From assembly GCF_900141745.1 (NCBI RefSeq), contig NZ_FSRM01000002.1, positions 3,038,001 through 3,102,000 of the forward strand: DNA of 64,000 nt, given 5' to 3'. Source of the DNA: Paraburkholderia phenazinium (GTDB lineage: Bacteria; Pseudomonadota; Gammaproteobacteria; Burkholderiales; Burkholderiaceae). Below the pieces are notes generated by a model. It saw nothing but the letters and a program-made list of their open reading frames with translations, was not told the DNA's origin and did not search any database. Below, piece by piece: positions 46,490-54,479 of the stretch; the stretch's first letter is position 1, and the number at the start of each line of letters is the position of its first letter. The translations under genes and the position numbers were made by a program.

Positions 46490-48121
46490 TCAAGCCGTCA
46501 TGGGAATTACATCGAACAGCCTGAAAGCGCGTAGCTGTGTTCCAGCGTGATGTAGAGTCAATCCCCAAACTCCGTCTCTGTCGGTGTACTCGAAAGTAAC
46601 CTTGGCTTGTGTGTCATCGAGGACAAAACAGCGACCACTCTCAAAGACAGCGTTCGACTTCTGCTGCCCAGTCGCTTGCACCGATAACTGCTCGCCGCAA
46701 AGCGTCACTTCAAAATGCATCAGCGGGTGTCGATAGCGTCCAACATACTGCGAGAGTTCCGTTGAATCTGCCGAGATGTCCTTGCCATTTTCCGGCTGCC
46801 TTTCGTCTACCTTGCGGTAGACCACGTCGTCTATCCTTCGTCCTGCGAACGATACGCCATGCTCGCGAAGAGTCACTACAGAAGCCTTTCCTTCTGCCTC
46901 GCGGCTGAACGCAATCTCAATGTCGCGAGTTCGCGAAAAAAATGCATCGGATTCCGAACAAGCCAGTGTTAGCCGCTGAAGACCAGTCAGGTTTGCACAG
47001 AGCATCCCGCTTTTATCCAGGGAGATTTCCATAAAGCACCGCTGGCCAAGTCGAAAAACACCCACATATTCGTCAAGTTTCGACGCATCCAGCGTGATTT
47101 CGTGAGGCGTCTGATATAGACCGAGACTTGCGTGCGCAAGACGTTCGGTGATCTTCAAAACTCCCGAGGCCTGCAGATTGGCGAGAGCGATGACGGTAAG
47201 GTCGTCGTCGGGATGCAGGTCCAATGCGCTCAGGAACCCATTTATGGCGCCGCCATGCCTGACGAAGCGGCGCCCATCGGCGGACCCAACAAACCAGCCA
47301 TAGCCGTACCCCTGTCCATGATCTCGCAACATGTGCTGTAGAGCCGCCGGTCCGATCACATCGCCTCTCATGAGGGCCTGCGACCAGCGATACAAGTCGT
47401 CCGCAGTGGAATAAAGGCCGCCGGCAGCATGGGGTAAAGACATGGCAATGAACCGCGCATGTCTCCACTTGCCGCCGATGCAGGTATAGCCGTCCGCTCG
47501 CCGCTCGACAATCTTCCAAGTATGGTCATAGCCGCTATCGGCCATGCCAAGGGGCTGGAAGAACTCGTTTTCCAGGAAGTCGGAGTAACGTTGGCCGCTG
47601 ATGGCTTCCACCACGCTGCCAAGTAATATGTACCCGGTATTGCTGTAGCGAAACCGGTCACCGGGCGGAAACTCCAGTGCCTGGCCGCTGGTCAGCTCCA
47701 TGATCGCCTTCGGGGTTCGCTCCTCGAGCGAAATCCGAGTTAAAAAGTCCGGCAGGTCGGTGTAGGAAGGGACACCCGATGTATGAGTCAGTAATTGATG
47801 AATCGTGACGTTATGCCAACTTTCTGGCGCGTCGGGTAGGTGTTGACCTAACCGGTCATGAACGCCCAGCTTGCCGCGCTCCGTGAGGCGGAGAATCGCA
47901 GCCGCCGTGAACTGTTTCGTAATTGAGCCGATGCGAAATCTTGTTTCTGGTGTGTTCGGGATAGCCCACTGCCGATTGGCGAAACCGAAACCCTGACGAA
48001 AGATTATTTCTCCCGCTTTGGCGACCAGAACTACACCGGTAAAAAGATCGTCGTGGAGGAACGCCGATACGATTTCCTGTGCTGCTACAGCGTAGTTTTC
48101 CGCTCGAGGCGTGGCGCACAT
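46490..48121 (-). CDS. Serine hydrolase of the beta-lactamase / penicillin-binding-protein family
   Basis: 543 residues. The class C beta-lactamase-like domain (about 10-340) has the catalytic SxxK as S66-I-T-K69 in FRIGSITKQF, the YxN motif in RYSNTGYILLG, and HGGAINGF at the third motif. A C-terminal region of about 200 residues contains two beta-rich repeats that each begin with YVGVFR or YVGRYRHP wording. No signal peptide is evident, so it may be cytoplasmic. Members include esterases and peptidases; beta-lactam hydrolysis should not be assumed. Confidence 0.9.
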   Translation of the reverse strand: MCATPRAENYAVAAQEIVSAFLHDDLFTGVVLVAKAGEIIFRQGFGFANRQWAIPNTPETRFRIGSITKQFTAAAILRLTERGKLGVHDRLGQHLPDAPESWHNVTIHQLLTHTSGVPSYTDLPDFLTRISLEERTPKAIMELTSGQALEFPPGDRFRYSNTGYILLGSVVEAISGQRYSDFLENEFFQPLGMADSGYDHTWKIVERRADGYTCIGGKWRHARFIAMSLPHAAGGLYSTADDLYRWSQALMRGDVIGPAALQHMLRDHGQGYGYGWFVGSADGRRFVRHGGAINGFLSALDLHPDDDLTVIALANLQASGVLKITERLAHASLGLYQTPHEITLDASKLDEYVGVFRLGQRCFMEISLDKSGMLCANLTGLQRLTLACSESDAFFSRTRDIEIAFSREAEGKASVVTLREHGVSFAGRRIDDVVYRKVDERQPENGKDISADSTELSQYVGRYRHPLMHFEVTLCGEQLSVQATGQQKSNAVFESGRCFVLDDTQAKVTFEYTDRDGVWGLTLHHAGTQLRAFRLFDVIPMTA

Positions 48122-48248
48122 GATTCGGGTCCTTCAAGGAGATTGGGCGAAGTCCTGGGCCACAGTCTACAACTGGTGGTGGTGACGCCTCACTTCGATA
48201 GGGAGGCCTCGTAGATCGTCAACGATCTGGCGGGATACGGCGAACGTC

Positions 48249-48358
48249 TCAATTCGGCCCGGAAACAGGAAGTCTGAAGGCAAGAGCCCCGCTGACTTGA
48301 TCCAAACGTCCGCGCTTTCGCGGGTCTGCTCGGTGATCTCGAACTGCACCGGCCGCTC
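48249..48358 (-). pseudogene. Remnant of a phage-type tyrosine integrase
   Basis: On the minus strand, a frame overlapping the NUDIX stop codon reads RPVQFEITEQTRESADVWI and then LLPSDFLFPGRI. These match the middle of a family of tyrosine recombinases (RPVQFEITEQTR...YLFPSR). The catalytic C-terminal part is absent, so only about 36 codons survive. A scar of an integrated element. Confidence 0.6.
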
Positions 48359-48812
48359 AGCCGCCGAAAACTCCTGCCTCGTCTAGCATCTCGACTAGCC
48401 CTTCCGGATAGATAGTCTCGCCGGTGGTAGACAATTCCTCCCGGCTCCACCATCGGTGATCCGCCATCACCTCCCTCTCTTCCGCGGTCCAGCCGTCACG
48501 TGAAATGGCTTCCGTGTCTGTGCTAACGACGAAATACTGTTCGACCGCAAGCACGCGCTCGCCATCTGGCAACTGCAAGGGCACTTCGCGCCGCCCGACC
48601 GGCATGGATACGTGCGCCTCTCGAATGCCTGTTTCTTCACGGAGCTCTCGCCTTGCAGCGTCCGCGTACGTCTCGCCATGCTCGACGCCACCACCCGGCG
48701 TTGCCCAGTAGACCTTGCCTGCTAGCACACCAGTTTTGTGAACGAACCGGAACAGCAGCACGCGCCGCTTTGGAGTGGTAATCAGTAGTCTGGCCGAAGG
48801 ACGTTCGCGCAT
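48357..48812 (-). CDS. NUDIX hydrolase
   Basis: 151 residues from the ATG at 48810-48812 (Met25 of a longer frame that starts at 48884). The NUDIX box is complete: GGGVEHGETYADAARRELRE followed by ETGI. The family hydrolyses nucleoside diphosphates linked to another group; the substrate cannot be predicted. The C-terminal HRWWSREELSTTGETIYPEG fits members similar to MutT/NUDIX hydrolases of unknown substrate. Its stop overlaps an integrase remnant. Confidence 0.9.
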   Translation of the reverse strand: MRERPSARLLITTPKRRVLLFRFVHKTGVLAGKVYWATPGGGVEHGETYADAARRELREETGIREAHVSMPVGRREVPLQLPDGERVLAVEQYFVVSTDTEAISRDGWTAEEREVMADHRWWSREELSTTGETIYPEGLVEMLDEAGVFGG

Positions 48813-48914
48813 GGGATTCAATCGGAAGTAAATGTCAGTGAAAGAAAAATATGCAGCGGGAATGCGACCCGCTTCGGTCCGCAATCTTTCTCAGAGCCGG
48901 ACGCTCCCACCACA

Positions 48915-49817
48915 TCAACCAAGGGCCGGAGAGCGATACGTTACAAAGTGCTCGTCCTTCGTCACGACAGAGAAGCCGAGCTTTTGATAGAAGCTCATCG
49001 CTGCTTCATTGCAGAGAAAGCATGACAAGGTCAATGGCTGGTCCGACTCGGCCACGCGCGACATCAGCGTTTGCATCACCTCCCGACCGATCCCTCGATT
49101 TCGGAATTCCGGCCGCAGAAGCAACAGCGATAAATGGACTGCCTCGATTTCATTCCTAAGTGCAAAATATCCGGCCGTCGCCGATCCTATGGTGATCAAA
49201 GTGCATTCAGAATCGGGGTAAGACTTTTCGAAGCGCTCCCGTTGAAAATTCTCATCCCAGCCGAATGTCTGATCGATGTATTCGTGCAGCGAGAGTTTGT
49301 AGAGTTCGAAGAGAGCTTGTCGATCAACCGTTCCTTCAAGCCTCGGAATCAACCGGGTTGCATTGGCTTCGTAAGGCTTCCCTCCCCTCGGCGCTACTGC
49401 ATAGGACATGAAATGCCGTTCGTTGGTTGAGTGCTCGACCTCGAATCCGTTTCTTTCGTAAAGTTGCCTGGCCCGGTTGACGCGAAGAACTCGCAACCGG
49501 ATGGATTTTCCAACAGCGTTAGCACGCTCAATAAGACGTCCAAGCAGCAACGTGCCGATACCACGCCCTTGATAACCGGGAAGAATATAGAGCTTCTCCA
49601 GCATCAAAGCCTCTGGTTCATCGACCACTGCGATGCAACCGATCTCGTCTCCATCGCATTGAATAATCTGGTGAATCTCTGGCCGGAAATTATCAAGCGG
49701 TTCGGGTATCCAACTACCCCAGGTACGTTCGGCATACTCCCTCATGCACGATTCCTGAACGGTACACAAGAAGCTCCAGTCGGACGCAGTGGCCGGGCGT
49801 AGCGTAATATTCGGCAT
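48915..49817 (-). CDS. Tandem GNAT N-acetyltransferase
   Basis: 300 residues from the ATG at 49815-49817. The frame stays open to 49901, but that part overlaps a dispersed repeat copy. Two GNAT domains: the first (about 1-145) with acetyl-CoA motif LPGYQGRGIGTLLLGRLI, and the second (about 150-298) with LRPEFRNRGIGREVMQTL. Both end in the usual yxrxGF (LYERNGFEVE, FYQKLGFSVV). Substrate unknown. The paired domains suggest fusion of two acetyltransferase genes. Confidence 0.9.
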   Translation of the reverse strand: MPNITLRPATASDWSFLCTVQESCMREYAERTWGSWIPEPLDNFRPEIHQIIQCDGDEIGCIAVVDEPEALMLEKLYILPGYQGRGIGTLLLGRLIERANAVGKSIRLRVLRVNRARQLYERNGFEVEHSTNERHFMSYAVAPRGGKPYEANATRLIPRLEGTVDRQALFELYKLSLHEYIDQTFGWDENFQRERFEKSYPDSECTLITIGSATAGYFALRNEIEAVHLSLLLLRPEFRNRGIGREVMQTLMSRVAESDQPLTLSCFLCNEAAMSFYQKLGFSVVTKDEHFVTYRSPALG

Positions 49818-49851
49818 CTGGCTTTGTGGTTCGATGGATTGTCTGGACTGC

Positions 49852-49905
49852 AATTGTCGACGAACTGGAGCATGGGGTCCACCGGCCGAAATTGGCCGCA
49901 CCGCG
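49852..49905 (+). repeat. Dispersed ~55-bp intergenic repeat, degenerate copy C
   Basis: AATTGTCGACGAACTGGAGC, GTCCACCGGCCGAAATTGGC, CGCACCGCG. The left end and the CGGCCG block match; the TTCATGGC block is degraded. It overlaps the upstream extension of the GNAT frame, which argues for the later GNAT start. Confidence 0.5.
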
Positions 49906-50134
49906 TCCCACTTTTATTCAGACCGTGCTTCTATTGCATTTCCAGCGGGAAAATTGTCGAAGAACGCGGGCAACCTGACCTGTTGGCCCTCTTGCAGCAA
50001 ATCGGTGCGGTGCCGGTCTGAGCGCAAGTTGGTCGCGTCTGCCGCATGCACTTTCTGTCGAGGCATCCCGCCGGCCCCCTGGCCGGATGCATCAAAGGCC
50101 AGGGTGACGAACCCTTGTCCGACGGCGCCCGTCT

Positions 50135-50977
50135 TTATTCTGGGGCGTGTGAAAGGGATGAAGACAACTCGCGGTGGGCATTCGCCTGAGCGAGCAAGGT
50201 GTTCGCCTTGGATTCAAAAGCTTCAACTGCATCTGCGCCGGCAGCGAAGCGAGCGGGCGGCTCTTCCTGTGCCGTCAATTCCACTAGAGCGGCGGCAAGT
50301 TTGGCCGGATCGCCGCCCTGCTTGCCGTTCATGCCTTTCCACGCAGTCACGGTCTCCTGAGTGCGGGATGCATAGTCATCAATGGAGAATTCAGCGTAGG
50401 TAGTTGAGTCTGCGCTGAGGAGATCTGTTCGGAAAAAACCCGGTTCTACCAGCATGGTGCGAATGCCAAAGGGAGCAATTTCCTGGGCAAGCGCCTCCAT
50501 CCAACCTTCGACGCCAAACTTTGCAGCGGCATATGCACTGCAAAAGACGCCAGCAGTAATGCCAGCTGTCGATGAGATTGTGACTAACAGGCCAGAGCGC
50601 TGCCTGCGCATCACCGGCAATACGGCCCGGGCAACATTCATCGGACCGAACAGAAGCGTTTCGAGCTGGCTTCGCACCTGGACGGGGCTAAGCTCCTCGA
50701 AGAAACCCCCATAGAAGTTGCCGGCGTTGTTGACCAGCACGTCAATGCGGCCAAACCTCTGGACGGTAGTTTCGACGGCGGCCTCGGCATCCGCGGGGCT
50801 GGTCACGTCCAGCTGGGCGACCAGAAGATTATCGTGATCGCCGATGGCGTTCCTGACCTTTTCAGGATTGCGCCCGGTCGCCACAACGTCGTGACCGGCC
50901 GCTAATGCTGCCTTGGCGATATCTACGCCCATGCCACGGCCGGCGCCGGTAATCAGCCACACTTTCTTGCTATTCAT
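50135..50977 (-). CDS. Short-chain dehydrogenase/reductase (SDR)
   Basis: 280 residues from the ATG at 50975-50977. Classical SDR: cofactor motif TGAGRGMG, NNAG at about 85, catalytic Ser in TISSTAG and YAAAK for Tyr/Lys. The Arg in ATGRNPEKV suggests NADP preference, an inference. It is divergent from an AraC-type regulator about 200 bp away, which is the probable controller. Confidence 0.93.
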   Translation of the reverse strand: MNSKKVWLITGAGRGMGVDIAKAALAAGHDVVATGRNPEKVRNAIGDHDNLLVAQLDVTSPADAEAAVETTVQRFGRIDVLVNNAGNFYGGFFEELSPVQVRSQLETLLFGPMNVARAVLPVMRRQRSGLLVTISSTAGITAGVFCSAYAAAKFGVEGWMEALAQEIAPFGIRTMLVEPGFFRTDLLSADSTTYAEFSIDDYASRTQETVTAWKGMNGKQGGDPAKLAAALVELTAQEEPPARFAAGADAVEAFESKANTLLAQANAHRELSSSLSHAPE

Positions 50978-51180
50978 ACGCGAGTCCTCTGTGTTCTTGA
51001 TGCCCCAAAATTCAGGCATCGGATATGAATTAACCGGCTTCAGTGTCGCGCGATTGACACCGGGGAGGTTGCCGAAAGCGCCGAACTTTTTGCCTAAACT
51101 GACGAAGCGTGCTTAAAGCCACGCGAATGGCCTTCTACCGGAGTAAAGTATTTCCACCGAGTCGGCGTTAGAGATTTCAC

Positions 51181-52098
51181 ATGAAACAGCGGGTTTCCGA
51201 GCCAATGAGTACGACTACTGCAAGCACGCATGGCCTCGCGCGAGCCATCGCCCGCTTTGCCCAGTCCGACGGCGACTACACCACAGCCATACCATCCCTT
51301 TCCGTTCACCGCCGGAAGGGGCCAACCGAGCCGTTGCACTGCATCTTTAGCCTCGGGCTCGGCGTCGTTGCCCAGGGCCATAAGCAGGCGTTGGTAGGAA
51401 AAGAGGTGGTGAACTACGGCCCCGGCCAGTCGATGCTGGCAAGCATCGACCTGCCTGTGATCTCGCACGTCACGCGCGCGAGTATTGAGGAACCGATGCT
51501 GGGCCTGATGCTGACACTAGACAGTCGTGACATCGTGAAGACAGCTGCGGAGATGCAGTTGCCGGCTCCGCCTCGAACGCCAGCTTTCACGGCCATCACG
51601 ATCGAAACTCTTGACGATGCCCTGATCGGCGTCCTGATTCGGCTGATCGAATTGCTGGACCAACCGGCATTGGCTCCGCAATTGGCGCCGCTCTTTCAGC
51701 AGGAAATCATCGTGCGGCTTCTCGCTGGCCCCCACAGCCCGCAGTTACAGCACCTTGCGGCCAACGGATCGCCGAGCCAGCAAATCGCCAGGGCCGTGAG
51801 ATGGCTCAAGCAGAATTTCTCGAAGGGACTCCAGGTGGATGACCTGGCCGCGCACGCGCACATGAGTCCTTCGACCTTCCGTCAGCATTTCCGCAACATC
51901 ACCGGAACAAGTCCTTTGCAATACCAGAAGCAGTTGCGCCTGCAGGAAGCGCGGCAGCTAATGCTCAACCTTGGCATTGACGCGGGCAGTGCCGCGATCC
52001 AGGTCGGCTACGAGAGCGCCTCGCAGTTCAGTCGCGAGTACAGCCGTCTGTTCGGCGCGCCTCCGCAGCAAGACGTGAGGCGCCTGCGGCTGTCGTGA
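51181..52098 (+). CDS. AraC-family transcriptional regulator
   Basis: 305 residues. The N-terminal AraC-type effector domain (about 30-185) has LHCIFSLGLGVVAQGHK and MLASIDLPVISHVTRAS. The C-terminal double helix-turn-helix (about 205-300) has VDDLAAHAHMSPSTFRQHF and SAAIQVGYESASQFSREYSR. Met9 is an alternative start. Regulators of this subgroup commonly sit divergent from the SDR or aldo-keto reductase gene they control, as here. Confidence 0.93.
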   Translation: MKQRVSEPMSTTTASTHGLARAIARFAQSDGDYTTAIPSLSVHRRKGPTEPLHCIFSLGLGVVAQGHKQALVGKEVVNYGPGQSMLASIDLPVISHVTRASIEEPMLGLMLTLDSRDIVKTAAEMQLPAPPRTPAFTAITIETLDDALIGVLIRLIELLDQPALAPQLAPLFQQEIIVRLLAGPHSPQLQHLAANGSPSQQIARAVRWLKQNFSKGLQVDDLAAHAHMSPSTFRQHFRNITGTSPLQYQKQLRLQEARQLMLNLGIDAGSAAIQVGYESASQFSREYSRLFGAPPQQDVRRLRLS

Positions 52099-52126
52099 TA
52101 CGCACGTTCGCTAGCTGCAGGAAGTG

Positions 52127-52180
52127 ATTGTTGACGACCTATGTGACGGGTCGAACGGCCGTTCATGGCCGACTACTGCG
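52127..52180 (+). repeat. Dispersed ~55-bp intergenic repeat, copy D
   Basis: ATTGTTGACGACCTATGTGA, CGGGTCGAACGGCCGTTC, ATGGCCGACTACTGCG. One of the best-preserved copies, between the AraC gene and the PLD gene. Confidence 0.7.
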
Positions 52181-52241
52181 CGACACCGTGCAGACGGCGC
52201 CCCGAACTGACGACGTCGTTTAGCGACAGGGCACGCCGCGC

Positions 52242-53666
52242 TCAGAGGAAGTTCCTGATCAGTATCGTCACCCACTGCCAGGCACCGCCGCAGCCGGCGG
52301 CCCGGCAGCGCGCATCGGGATCCGCCAGAAGGCGGCCATTGGCGTCGCTCACCGAACTTGAGTTGCGCAGGAAGTACGCCACGCTGTCTTGCAAGGGATC
52401 GAGCCCGTTCTCCGGGATATCTATCCACAGGCCGTTTTCGGTATTCAGGTGGGCCGACAACGAATCGAAATTGAAACTGCCGAGATAATATCGATGGCCG
52501 TCGATGAGGACCAGCTTGGCGTGCATCATGCGGTTCTCGTCGTCGGAATATTCGCGCACCTCGATCCCGGCATTCACCAGGTCGGGCAGATCGTCGGCGT
52601 AGGCGCGCGCGACGGCGGGGAATTCCTGCGTCAGGCTCGCCAGCGAGGCGCTTACCAGGACCACATGGACACCTTCGCGCCGCTTGCGCTCAAGCGCCTC
52701 GCGCAGTTCCGGCACCAGGATCAGGTAGGGGTTGATGATCACGATCTCGTGCTGCGCCGTATCGAACGCTTGTAACATGTCCTGCAACGTCCCTGGCGAG
52801 CGTTTGTCGGGCCAGTCGTGGACATAGCGCAGGCGTTCGCAGGCGATCGGCGTCCAGGCGGGATCGAAATGCGCACCGGGAGCGAGCGGAGCGGCGGAAT
52901 CATTCGGCGCATCGGAGACAGGTGGTGTATCGCTCGCGGCCAGGTCCGTCGCCGGGGCTGCAGCGTCGAGCGGAGCCAGCAGCCATTCGCGCCAATAATG
53001 GATGCGCGCCGGGTCCAGCGTCGCATAACCCTGTGAGACGCGATAAGGACTTGCGACTTTGAGGAATTTTTCCGGCTCGGGGCGAACCACTTCCGGGCTA
53101 TTCCAGAACAAGGCGAAATGCTGGGACATGGCGTGCAGGGAGGAAGCATCCTGGCCGGCGTCGCCCGACACCATCAGATCGCGCTCGCTGAGCCAGTTGC
53201 GGAAGCTCGCATCCCAGATCGAGGTACTGCCGATCACGGCCGTGTCGCCAACCAGGAATAGCTTGTCGTGCATGCGATGCGAAATCTCGACGAGATCTGA
53301 TCGTGGATGGAAGATTCGGAGTTCGATGCCGGGAGCCACCTCGTGCAGGGCGACAATGAACTCGTCCTCGAGCGGGAAGTGCGGCTCGGGGCCGATGCCG
53401 TCGATCAGCAGCTTGACCGGCACGCCTCTGCGCGCGGCCTCGACCAGATGACGCAACAGCAGGCCGCCGGTCTGATCGATTTCGAAGATGTAGGCGAGGA
53501 TGCGAATCTGCTCGGTAGGCGTGGCACGGTCGACCAGCGCAATCCGCGACTGCATCAACTGACCGTCGTCAAGACTGGCGACCAGGTCGACACATTGCGC
53601 GTGGGCGTGCTGGGAAAAGGCAAACACGCATGCCAGAATGAGCGCCAGGCTTCTCGTTGTGGTCAT
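52242..53666 (-). CDS. Phospholipase D-like protein with two HKD motifs
   Basis: 474 residues with a signal peptide (about 1-23, AHAQC). Two PLD catalytic motifs are present: H133-x-K135-x4-D141 in RMHDKLFLVGD and H382-x-K384-x4-D389 in MMHAKLVLID. Both are followed by the conserved GSxxxD context (GSTSIWD, GSFNFD). This fits cardiolipin-synthase or phosphatidyltransferase-type members (ClsC/YmdC-like) and exported PLD proteins. A Pro/Ala-rich insert lies at about 235-275. The exact lipid reaction cannot be assigned. Confidence 0.9.
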   Translation of the reverse strand: MTTTRSLALILACVFAFSQHAHAQCVDLVASLDDGQLMQSRIALVDRATPTEQIRILAYIFEIDQTGGLLLRHLVEAARRGVPVKLLIDGIGPEPHFPLEDEFIVALHEVAPGIELRIFHPRSDLVEISHRMHDKLFLVGDTAVIGSTSIWDASFRNWLSERDLMVSGDAGQDASSLHAMSQHFALFWNSPEVVRPEPEKFLKVASPYRVSQGYATLDPARIHYWREWLLAPLDAAAPATDLAASDTPPVSDAPNDSAAPLAPGAHFDPAWTPIACERLRYVHDWPDKRSPGTLQDMLQAFDTAQHEIVIINPYLILVPELREALERKRREGVHVVLVSASLASLTQEFPAVARAYADDLPDLVNAGIEVREYSDDENRMMHAKLVLIDGHRYYLGSFNFDSLSAHLNTENGLWIDIPENGLDPLQDSVAYFLRNSSSVSDANGRLLADPDARCRAAGCGGAWQWVTILIRNFL

Positions 53667-53714
53667 GATGTGGCGAACTGGTTCGATGTGTCTCGGGCTC
53701 TGCGTAAATCTCCG

Positions 53715-53769
53715 ATTGTCGCCGATTTATGAACACTGTTCCAACGACCGCTCATGGCCGACCACTGCC
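53715..53769 (+). repeat. Dispersed ~55-bp intergenic repeat, copy E
   Basis: ATTGTCGCCGATTTATGAAC, CCAACGACCGCTCATGGC, CGACCACTGCC. Well-preserved copy between the PLD gene and the YCII-type gene; conserved-looking sequence continues to about 53830. Confidence 0.7.
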
Positions 53770-53924
53770 TCATGCGATCCGCATGTGCAGCACGAGCCCT
53801 ACGGTCGGCACCGCACGACCGCAAAGGGAACAGGCTGGCGAGACCCGCTACAAACTCTCCAGAAGTTTGTCGATTTTCGATCATCAGATTCGTCGTCAGG
53901 GTATTCCCACCCAAAGGATCTCCC

Positions 53925-54296
53925 ATGAAATACCTCGGCTTGGCTTACTTCACCCCCGAAAAATTCGCCGCGATGACGCCAGACGACGTCAAGAAACTAG
54001 TCAGTCAATGCCCCGCATTGGACGACAAGATGCGCGCGACCGGCAAGGTACTGATTTCCGCGTCGCTTGGCGATCTGGACACCTGGAAGACTCTCCGCCC
54101 GCGCAGTGGCAAGACGCACGTCATCGATGGGCCCTACACCGAGTCGAAGGAAGTCGTGGGCGGCCTGTTCGTCATCGAGGCGGATACCCACGACGAAGCG
54201 TTGCGCATCGCCTCCATGCACCCGGCGGCCACGCTGGGCGAAGAAGGCGGATGGGCCGTCGAGCTTATCCCCCTGGATTTCTACCTGGCCAGATGA
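53925..54296 (+). CDS. YCII-related protein
   Basis: 123 residues from ATG 53925. A ferredoxin-like small fold of the YCII/DGPF family: MKYLGLAYFTPEKF, VLISASLGDLD, HVIDGPYTESKEVVGGLFVI, and an HPAATLGEEG-type C-terminus. The GPYTESKE stretch is the DGPF signature. Such proteins often partner ECF sigma factors, but none is present here. Biochemical role unknown. Confidence 0.9.
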   Translation: MKYLGLAYFTPEKFAAMTPDDVKKLVSQCPALDDKMRATGKVLISASLGDLDTWKTLRPRSGKTHVIDGPYTESKEVVGGLFVIEADTHDEALRIASMHPAATLGEEGGWAVELIPLDFYLAR

Positions 54297-54415
54297 TGGC
54301 TTGGACGCGTGTCCCAAACATGCATCGGCGCTCCTTTGTCCGCAAACACATGCACGGCTTGCCACTCGTCTTCAGTGAGCATCGGTACATCTATCTTGCA
54401 GCGCAAACAGTACAC
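54281..54415 (-). CDS. Possible small zinc-ribbon protein or fragment
   Basis: A 44-codon frame from GTG 54415 reads YCLRCKIDVPMLTEDEWQ and then HVFADKGAPMHVWDTRP. It looks like genuine protein with one CxxC knuckle, but it has no ribosome site, has a stop just upstream and overlaps the end of the YCII-type gene. It may be the surviving part of a longer gene. Confidence 0.3.
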   Translation of the reverse strand: MYCLRCKIDVPMLTEDEWQAVHVFADKGAPMHVWDTRPSHHLAR

Positions 54416-54479
54416 CCACGACGGTCACTCAGCTTTCTCGATGACGCCCCCCCGTCAATCGTTTGTCGGCACGAGTCAA

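Noticed and set aside
46490..48121. Beta-lactamase resistance gene
   Set aside because: SxxK and YxN motifs are shared by many serine esterases and peptidases; there is no signal peptide and a long unusual C-terminus, so beta-lactam resistance is not supported.
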